Shown here: piece after piece, positions 56,201 to 64,000 of the stretch
Layout: each line of letters opens with the position of its first letter
How positions within the stretch are numbered: position 1 is the stretch's first letter
NCBI RefSeq assembly: GCF_024323335.1
Contig: NC_066585.1
Location: forward strand, 76,804,109 to 76,868,108
Length of the DNA: 64,000 nucleotides
Direction of reading: 5' to 3'
Source: Lathyrus oleraceus
Lineage: Eukaryota > Streptophyta > Magnoliopsida > Fabales > Fabaceae
Notes under the pieces: model-generated
What the model saw: only the letters and a program-made list of their open reading frames with translations
The model's database searches: none
Told to the model about the DNA's origin: nothing
Made by a program: the position numbers and the translations under genes

Positions 56201-58168
56201 GTACATTGTATTTCATTTAATGCACTTTAATTTTGCCATTTCCATTTCTCTTATCCATCTTCTCCTTCTTCTTCTTCCATTTATTTTCTTCTTGATCAAT
56301 GAGTTGAAGGTTGATAAGTTAGCATTGGTTAGGGAGATTTAATCTTCTTTGATTCAAATCTAATTCATCTTGATCAATTGATCAAGTGAATGGCTTTGCA
56401 TTAAGGATAGGCTGTCTTTTAAATCATGCAAAAGGCTTAAATCAATACAAGATCAATTCTCATTTTCTTTTTTTGGCATGGCAAGTTTTGGGGACTTGGT
56501 TCACTAATCAAGACTCCTAACTTGTGTTTGTTGCCTACATTATTATTGACCGGCCTCAGATAGTTGTGACTTCTACATAAGTCCAATTATGATTGCTTAA
56601 CATAGCGCTAAATTTGCCTTATGGCACACTAACTACTAACACTAACTATTGACAATTAACATTTACTTTATGCAATTTACTTTTATGCAATTTACTATTC
56701 TTGCACATATTATCCATTTGTTTTTTTCTTTGCTCATTTGAGCACATGTTTATGTTAATGTCATTTGCCTTTTGCTCACTTGAGCACATAATTGTGTATA
56801 TATTATTGTGCTTGTGTTTTTGTTTTGATTGTTGTGGACCAAATGCAAAGAAATGGACTTAGTTTCTAGGACCTTCCCTATGCAAATAAATGGAGAATTG
56901 GACTTAGATTCTAGGACCTTCCTTATGCAAAATTGGAGTAAAAGGATTTTGATGATGAAGATGGATTAAAGGACCAAATTTCTAAAGTCACTCTTGTCCA
57001 TTCTTGTTTTACTTCATGGAACTTTTGATGTGTGTGCTTTTGTGCTAGGAGTTTCCATTTGAGCTTAATTGGAGGACCATTATCATGTGCATCCAAGTGG
57101 AAGATACAAGATACATTGAGGATCTCTTATGAGACTTGTTTGATTGCTTATGCTTTGTGCTTGCTTATTCCAAAGGATGGGAGCTACTTGGATTATCTAT
57201 ATGATCTCAAGAGAGGGACTCCATTGTGGTTTTGATTATTCATCCCTCATCTTTTTGTTTTACTTAGGACTTAGCCATTCTTCTTCTTCTCTCCACTCTA
57301 ACCCAAGCCAAAACCTTTTGTGCAAACATTTAACCTTTGCTTTCAAATATTAGAAACCTAAGCCTTATGCTTTTGATTTTCAAACTTTCTTTTCATAACA
57401 CTTATTTTTGAATTGAACTTTTAAGTCAACTTTGACCATTTTTGTATATACTTCTAATTGGTAAATATAACCCACTCAAATGTATTTTATGGTTCCAATG
57501 GCCACTTTCTTAATCAAAAATCTTTCATAACCTTTAGCTATTAGGTTTGAGTTATCCTTGTGGTAGATGTAATACTCACCTAAATCCTTAGTGATGAACA
57601 ATAAGTCTTCCATGCTTATTATAGGGTTAACCCCTCACTAGCATATTGAAGCTATCCTCACATAGTGGATTTGTGGTTTGGTTGAGTTTTCTCCCTTTGA
57701 TAACAAAAGACCTTAAGGCTTTTGGACCAATCAATTCACCAATTTGTTTTGAGATTTTTACCCCGAACTACGAGGTTTTGATCCTAATCTTTTTATAAGA
57801 TGGTACGTAGGCAATGGGTTTATCCATCCAAACACAAAATGTAAATAACTTGTATATTCTCTTCTCATCTCTTCAATCATGTTTGCACAAACAAAATTTC
57901 TCACAAAAACAACAACCTTTGCAACAAGTATGAAAAGGGCTCCTTAGGAGTACCTAGGATGTTTTGGGTGCCTAACACCTTCCCATTGCATAACCAACCC
58001 CCTTACCCAGATCTCTATTTCTTTTACTAGTTTTTGTTAAAACTTTTAGGTTTTTGTTCGCTTTCTAACCATTCCTTTGGATAAATAGAAGTGCGGTGGC
58101 GACTCGACTTTGTATGATTTACCTTGGATTTAGTTAATATCTCTAATGGTAACGAATACCCCACTACA
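53279..58168 (+). repeat. Element B: 5' LTR (Ogre-like)
   Basis: 4890 bp from TGTAAGACCCC to CCCCACTACA. The flank GTACC (53274-53278) is the expected target duplication; the partner is outside the window. A canonical TATA box, TATAAATA, lies at 54796-54803, so transcription should start near 54830. The hairpin module is at 57768-57810 and the PBS-like TGGCGACTC at 58097-58105. Same family as F's LTR. No genes; the short frames inside have no family features. Confidence 0.92.
54796..54803 (+). promoter_or_regulatory. TATA box of B's LTR
   Basis: TATAAATA in the context CCTCTATAAATAGAGACC, followed by CA-rich sequence typical of plant transcription starts. The counterpart in F is at 4089-4096 on the minus strand. 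Confidence 0.75.
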
Positions 58169-58174
58169 GAAAAG

Positions 58175-58192
58175 TGGCGACTCTGCTGGGGA
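58175..58192 (+). promoter_or_regulatory. Element B primer binding site (tRNA-Arg type)
   Basis: TGGCGACTCTGCTGGGGA, 6 nt after the LTR end at 58168. It is identical to the PBS of F (653-670). Confidence 0.92.
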
Positions 58193-59035
58193 GGTTTGCC
58201 TAGTGGGTTTTGCCAACTTTTCATGCTTGCTGTATTTGTTTTGGGACATATTTTTGTGCAATTTGGGATTACTGTATTGTATGTAATGATTGAATTGCTG
58301 GATATTAATTCCTTGTATGCTTGGTGATCTTTGTGAGATGAGTTCTATACCCGGACTCAAGTGCACTTAGGATAGGAGAATGGCGTAGTCTTGTTGACTT
58401 GTGTGGAGTTATTCCTTAGCAAGTTGACTTGCAAGTCCATTCACTTGGTGGAGGTCATGTTGGGATCAATAATGTCACACAAGTAAGTTGTGGTTAGACA
58501 TTACTCTTTCCAATATAGACCTTAGAAGCCAAGGACCTTAGTTTACCAAGCCCATCTTGGCCTATTTTTAGGATGTAGTGCGAAAGTCGTTCAAATGTAA
58601 GATTTGATACGATTGTTACGCGATACTACACTCATAAGAGTCTCTCTTGAGAATATTTTTTGGAATACGAGTAGTCGTTTCTCCGATAATATCCGAAAGA
58701 TGGGATGATGACTATGGGAACCTCTTGTAGAACATGTTTGGCAGGTTTAAACCCTAGTACACTCCCTTTGGGTGGTTCTTAACCTAAACTCCATGCTCGT
58801 GACTTGCAACAAACCCTTGATGCATGGTTGATCTGTTCATGTATCCTTAATATCAATGGAACTTGGGTGTTGATAAGGTGTAAACCATAATCCACCAAAA
58901 TGGATGATTGATATTAAGGATAACATGATCCATCCCATGACCTTTGTTTGGTGTGCTTTGCTTGATCCTTGAGTGTGATTGTTGCATTCATGCATTCATG
59001 CATTCATGCACTCATTTGCATCCATATCATCAATA
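58193..59035 (+). other. Element B: leader with conserved stem-loop
   Basis: Non-coding leader between PBS and ORF1, closely matching A's. The 15-nt inverted repeat ATCCTTAATATCAAT is at 58843-58857, with its complement at 58907-58921 and a 49-nt loop. ORF1 follows 114 nt later. Confidence 0.85.
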
Positions 59036-60538
59036 ATGAAGAAAATTTTCAAGGAATTTAAGAGGTCTATTTGCAAATTTTCAGACATCGAAAGACAAAG
59101 AAGGAATACAAAGAAGTACAGCTTCAGACAACCAGATTTGAAAGAGTTAAGGAATATGGCATCCTATGTACTAGATCCTTTAGGTTTCAAAACTCGTTTT
59201 GGGAAGCTTCTTCCTCTTCTGATTACTCAGGTGGATGAAGGGTTGATGAGTGTATTGGTGAAGTTTTATGATCCCTTGTACCGTTGCTTCACGTTTCCGG
59301 ATTTCCAGCTTTTGCCTACGCTTGAGGAGTATGCCTATCTCGTGGGTATACCTATTCTAGACCAGTTGCCATTCAGTGGCTTGGAGAGTATTCCTACTTC
59401 TCAAGAGATGGCTAACATGTTGCACATAGATGAATCTCTGGTTGGTGCTCATATGACTACCAAAGGTGGAATTCAAGGTCTCCCTTCTGAGTTCCTCATT
59501 GCTCAAGCTACTATCTATGGGAAGGCCATGAGTGAGGATGCCTTTGAAGCCATATTTGTACTTCTCATCTATGGATTGGTATTGTTCCCCAACATCGACA
59601 AGTTTGTGGATGCGAACGCGATTAGGATCTTTTCTACTCTTAATCCCGTTCCTACTCTGTTGGGTGATACCTATTTCTCTTTGCATATGAGGAATGCAAA
59701 GGGTGGTGGCGCCATTGTGTGTTGTTTGCCTCTGTTGTATAAGTGGTTTATTTCTCACTTACCGTAGACGGTCGCCTTCAAGGAGAACAAAGGATGTCTA
59801 CGGTGGTCCACGAGACTTATGTCTCTCACGAATGATGATATCTCTTGGTACAACCGTGTGTATGATGGTGTGCAGATTATTGACTCTTGTGGTGAATTCT
59901 CCAATGTGCCTCTTCTTGGTACATGTGGTGGGATTAACTACAACCCTGTTTTAGCACGCCGTCGGTTTGGGTTCCCCCTAAAGGATAAACCTAATAACAT
60001 TCTGTTAGAGGGTGTGTTCTTTCAGGAGGGTAAAGATCCCCAAGGCTTGAAGGGCAGAATGGTCCGCGCTTGGCGCAAGATTCATAGGAAAGGAAGGAAA
60101 GAGTTGGGTCCTAAGAATTGTGTTGCTATGGAGCCTTACACTGCTTGGGTTAGGAAGAGAGCTTCTGAGTATCTCATGCCTTATGAGTATCCGAGACCTA
60201 CACCTATGGTTATGGTTGGGCCTTCAACCCTCCCTGACCAAGGAGTAGAGGAGTTGAGAGACGAAGGCCGATCACGTGCTTGGATCCGTGAAAGAGAGGA
60301 GTTGCTTCAGCAGATTAAGGAGAAGGACGCTTTGATAGAGTTTCGTGAGCATCAGGTTATTGATGATCCTGATGACGCATGGACTTCTCTACTTCCTCAG
60401 TCTTCCAAGTTTTGGAAGAGGAAGTACGATCAACTCGCCAAAGAGAAGGCATATATGGAGGCAGCCTACGAGAGGGAGGTGAAGAGGCTTCGTGCATCTT
60501 ATCTTCCTGTGTCCCGAGCTTTAGATGATTGTTTCTAG
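59036..60538 (+). pseudogene. Element B: Ogre ORF1, one premature stop
   Basis: ATG at 59036, about 500 codons to 60538, with a single TAG at 59765-59767 where A has CAG. Same domain layout as A's ORF1: FTFPDFQLLPTLEEYAYLVG, FEAIFVLLIYGLVLFPNIDK, LLGDTYFSLHMRNAKGGGA, a Trp/Arg-rich middle (WRKIHRKGRKELGPKN) and a C-terminal charged coiled-coil-like segment. No catalytic motif is recognised, and its biological role is unknown. Apart from the one stop the frame is whole. Confidence 0.87.
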
Positions 60539-60850
60539 GGATCCATAGGATGATTATTTCCCTTTCCTCTTGTATATGATTGACAATGTTGTACTTCTTT
60601 CTCTGATATTATTTGATGAGATATTTCCATATGTGATAAAAGTTTAATATTTCCAAAGTTTGCAAATAAAACCCTAAAGTTCCTCTGAAATATAAAAAAC
60701 AAATCATATGCACAAGCATTGCATGCATCATGTGCATAAGCAGGTTTTCTTCCTGGCTTTCTTGTCCTGTGATCTGACTCTGTGTTCTTCATTTATTTTG
60801 AAGACAAGCTGACTCACCGGTACTACACTAAAGCCAACACTTCGAGACTG
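60539..60850 (+). other. Element B: spacer between ORF1 and gag
   Basis: About 310 bp, non-coding, with T-rich runs and GCATGCATCATG. The first ATG of the next frame is 60851. Nothing else is recognised. Confidence 0.7.
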
Positions 60851-62737
60851 ATGGATCATCTAGAACAAGAGAACCGTGAACTCAAAGAGGAAGTAGCCAG
60901 ACTGAGTGCTTTGATGGAGTCATTCTTGGCTGCCCAGAGCCAGTCTTCTCCAACGCCTTCAACTCCTCCCCAGAGGACAATCATCTCTGAAATTGTCTCC
61001 TCGACTGTGCCTGCAGCCAGTGCACATTTTGCTCCAGCGGCCATGCTAGCCGGATTCCCGTGGGGGATGCCTCCCAATTTCATGCCTGAGGGTCCTGCTC
61101 CTACCTTTGCTTCTATGCCGGCATCTAGCCCGGTCCTTGTTGTTCCTCCTCTTGTCGTGCATACTATGCCCAGAGTAGACGACACCGTCTATCATTCTGA
61201 GCCGTCTGAGGGCCCAGATGTCTATGAGAAGATGGACGCTATGAAAGATCAATTTCTTGAGCTCCGCAAGGAATTGAAAACTCTCATAGGAAAGGATCTT
61301 TTCGGCAAGTCTGTTGCCGAACTGTGCTTGGTTCCCAATGTGAAGATCCCTGTAAAATTCAAGGTCCTTGACTTTGAAAAATACAAGGGAAATACTTGTC
61401 CTCTCAGTCACCTGGTCATGTATGCCAGGAAAATGTCTACTCAAACCGACAACGATCAGTTACTCATCCACTACTTTCAGGACAGCTTGTCTGATGCCGC
61501 TCTGCGTTAGTATATGGGTTTAGACAGCGCGAACATTCGATCCTTCAACGACCTTGGCGAGGCCTTCGTTAAGCAGTACAAGTATAATGTGGATATGGCT
61601 CCCGATAGGGATCAATTGAGGGCCATGTCCCAGAAGGACAAAGAAACATTTAAAGAATACACCCAGAGGTGGCGAGAGTTGGCAGCACAGATCGTGCCTC
61701 CGCTAGAAGAGAAGGAAATGACCAAGATCTTTCTAAAGACCTTGAGTTCATTCTATTATGAGCGGATGGTTGCTAGCGTTCCTTCTGACTTCACCGAGAT
61801 GGTGAATATGGGGATGCATCTAGAAGAAGGGGTTAGAGAAGGGCGTCTAACCAGAGAAGAAGGCTCTTCTGCCAAACGTTATGGGGCGTTTGCGAAGAAG
61901 AAAGATGGAGAGGCACATGATGTGACCTCCCATGTGAAACCAAGAATACCCTCTGTGAGGAGGAATACCGTGCGTCCCGCCGGTAACCAGCATCAGGTGG
62001 CTCATATAGCACCTGTCTTCAGAGATAATCAACAATATCAACAACATAGCAACAATCAGCAACCACATCCGCAATATCAGCAACAACAGCACCGACCGCA
62101 GTAGCAGGCCTATCAGCCTCGAAACAGTAATCAAACCAGCACGAGTTATGAGAGGAAAAAGGTCACTTTCGGTCCTATTCCAATGACGTACGCAGAATTA
62201 TATCCCTCTTTGATATAGAGGAAGTTGATTACTCCGAGAGACCCACCGGCTATACCTGCTAACCCCCAGTGGTGGTATAAGCCTGAATTACATTGTGTTT
62301 ATCATTCTGGCGCTCCCGGCCACGACGTGGAGAATTGTTACCCTATGAAGACCAAGGTTCAAGACCTTGTGAGGTGTGGCATTCTGTGTTTCGAGGACGT
62401 AGGTCCCAATGTGAAGAAGAACCCATTGCCCGAGCATGGGAAATCTGTTAACATGGTCCAGGGCTGCTCTGGCAAATACAAAGTCAAATATGTCAGTCAT
62501 ATTCGACAGTCTCTTGTCGAGATGCATCGTTTGCTATGTGATTATAGTCATTATGAGCACGACCATGATAGATGCCGAGTATGCTCTGTTAACCGATTGG
62601 GTTGTCGCCAGGTGCGCAAGGATATTCCGGAAATGCTGGATGAAGGAGTCATTGAGATTCTTCAGAATAGGAATGTTGACGAAGATGAGCCTGAGGTCAA
62701 CGTAATTTCCCCAGTATTCCGGATGCCCGAGCCTGTT
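60851..62737 (+). pseudogene. gag: Element B: gag with three stops and a frameshift
   Basis: The frame starts MDHLEQENRELKEEV (ATG 60851). Parts: an N-terminal coiled coil; a Pro/Ala-rich linker (60950-61170); capsid (AELCLVPNVKIPVKF, DFEKYKGNTCPLSH, TFKEYTQRWRELAAQIVPPL); a Gln/His-rich spacer (62030-62110); and an atypical zinc knuckle CVYHSGAPGHDVENC near 62298. Stops are TAG 61508-61510 (a Trp codon in G's homologous SLSWYM), TAG 62102-62104 and TAG 62216-62218. A frameshift at about 62738 moves the coding frame before protease. The capsid forms the cytoplasmic particle in intact relatives. Confidence 0.85.
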
Positions 62738-62739
62738 AT

Positions 62740-64000
62740 CATTATGATGGTAGCAAGCAGAAGGTTTCTCCTGTTCTTATCATTAAGCCTGCCGGTCCAG
62801 TACCGTATTCTTCCGAAAAAGCAATCCCCTTTCGCTACAACGTTGTTGCTGTAGAAGATGGGAAAGAAGTGTCCTTACCATCTTCCTCTGTTGTTAACAT
62901 CGCGGATGTTAGTGGTTTGACCCGCAACGGTCGTGTGTTTTCAGCACCTCCCAAGCCCCAGGCTAATGCTGATTCTGATGAACGCCCGATTCGGAATGCT
63001 GTGTGCACTCCGAATCCGACACCTGTTGTTAAGCCCTCCTCCACATTGATAACTCCTACTTCTGTTGGCCCGAGCAATGTGAAAGAAGACTGTGATGAGA
63101 TGCTAAGGCTCATCAAGATAAGTGAGTACAATGTTGTAGACCAGCTTCTACAAACGCCATCCAAAATATCAGTATTATCATTGCTTTTGAATTCAGAACC
63201 ACACCGAGAGGCTCTGCAAAAAGTTTTGGATGTGGCATATGTAGATCATGATGTCACAATAGAAAAATTCGATAGCATTGTTGCAAACATTACTGCTTGT
63301 AACAATTTGAGTTTCTGTGACTCTGATCTCCCTGAGGAGGGAAGAGACCACAACTTGGCTTTACACATATCTATGAACTGTAGAGACGACGCCATGTCCA
63401 ATGTGTTGGTGGACACTGGGTCATCACTAAATGTATTGCCAAAAACCACTCTTTCAAAGTTGTCATATCAAGGGCCTCCCATGAGGCAGAGTGGAGTTGT
63501 TGTGAAAGCTTTCGATGGGTCACGTAAAACAGTGATTGGGGAAGTTAATCTCCCAATCAAAATTGGACCAAGTGATTTCCAAATTACCTTCCAGGTTATG
63601 GATATTCGCCCATCGTATAGTTGTCTCTTAGGCAGACCATGGATTCACGAGGTGGGCGCCATGACATCCACCCTACACCAAAAACTGAAATTTGTGAAAA
63701 ATAAGAAGCCGGTGGTGGTACGGGGAGAAAAGGCTCTCCTGGTTAGCCATTTGTCTTCCTTCTCATATATAGATGCTGAGGATGAAGTTGGAACTCCTTT
63801 CCAAGCTTTATCTATTGCTGAGCCTATTGAGAAGAGAGCTCCTTCATTTGCTTCCTATAGAGATACGAAGTTGGCCATTGAGTGTGGTGCAACTGCTGGT
63901 TTAGGAAAAATGATTGAGCTAGAAGACAATAAGTCTCGGGCTGGCATAGGCTTTTCTTCTGGGGTTTTCAATGAGAAAGGGTTGTTCAAGAGTGGAGGTC
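62740..64000 (+). CDS. pro: Element B: protease region (partial, runs off the window)
   Basis: After the frameshift the frame stays open to the window end, about 420 codons. The retropepsin-type motif VDTGSSLNVLP lies at about 63409-63441 (catalytic Asp codon 63412-63414), and LLGRPWIHEVGA near 63630 is the second conserved protease block. Downstream FQALSIAEP and ENKGLFKSGG-like sequence leads to the protease-intron junction seen in C (53060-53278). Since the preceding gag is disrupted it probably is not translated as in an intact element. I label it partial coding rather than active. Confidence 0.8.

Overview
This window is intergenic plant DNA made entirely of nested retrotransposons. I found no host gene, tRNA, rRNA or CRISPR array. 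Giant Ogre-like Ty3/gypsy elements (Tat lineage: an extra ORF1 before gag, a second RNase H domain after the RT-linked one, and a primer site matching tRNA-Arg), plus an Athila-type element primed by tRNA-Asp, suggest a large legume genome, most likely tribe Fabeae (pea, vetch, lentil, faba bean). The species is inference.

Layout, with letters used throughout. F (1-5600, minus strand) is the leader, PBS and 5' LTR of an Ogre-like element that continues off the left edge. G (about 5601-5827, plus) is a scrap of an Ogre-like gag. C (minus) is the host of nearly everything else. Its 3' LTR is split into 5828-8118, 13987-14730 and 28368-30017. Its internal region is 30018-30028 plus 46294-53278, and it continues beyond the right edge. 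Nested in C are: S (8119-13981, minus), a solo LTR with TSD GGGCC that itself carries a 5'-truncated L1-type LINE (about 11812-13219); D (14731-28362, minus), a complete, young Athila element with TSD ATGAT; A (30029-46288, plus), a decayed Ogre-like element with TSD CCTAT; and B (53279 to beyond 64000, plus), another Ogre-like element cut by the window edge.

D is the only element that looks competent. It has near-identical 1755-bp LTRs, an intact PBS and PPT, one uninterrupted gag-pol frame of about 1797 codons with all catalytic residues visible, and two intact, mutually related ATHILA-type ORFs after pol. The distal ORF has its own TATA box and a cluster of TGTGACG-CT-CGTCACA palindromes, in the same geometry as the LTR promoter, which suggests an internal promoter. 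A has lost almost all of gag-protease, and its 5' LTR has lost the last 740 bp together with the PBS. A, B and C carry several stops, mostly C-to-T type.

The most interesting structure-level signal is a two-hairpin module, CCGAACTACG ... TACGTAGGCA. It sits about 344-378 bp from the 3' end of every complete Ogre-like LTR here. The inner stem differs between families but stays paired, which is a compensatory pattern. Other signals are a 15-bp stem-loop conserved before ORF1, a PBS-like motif about 60 bp inside each LTR end, wholesale exchange of the 5' part of LTRs between related elements, and tandem arrays emerging in 3' UTRs.
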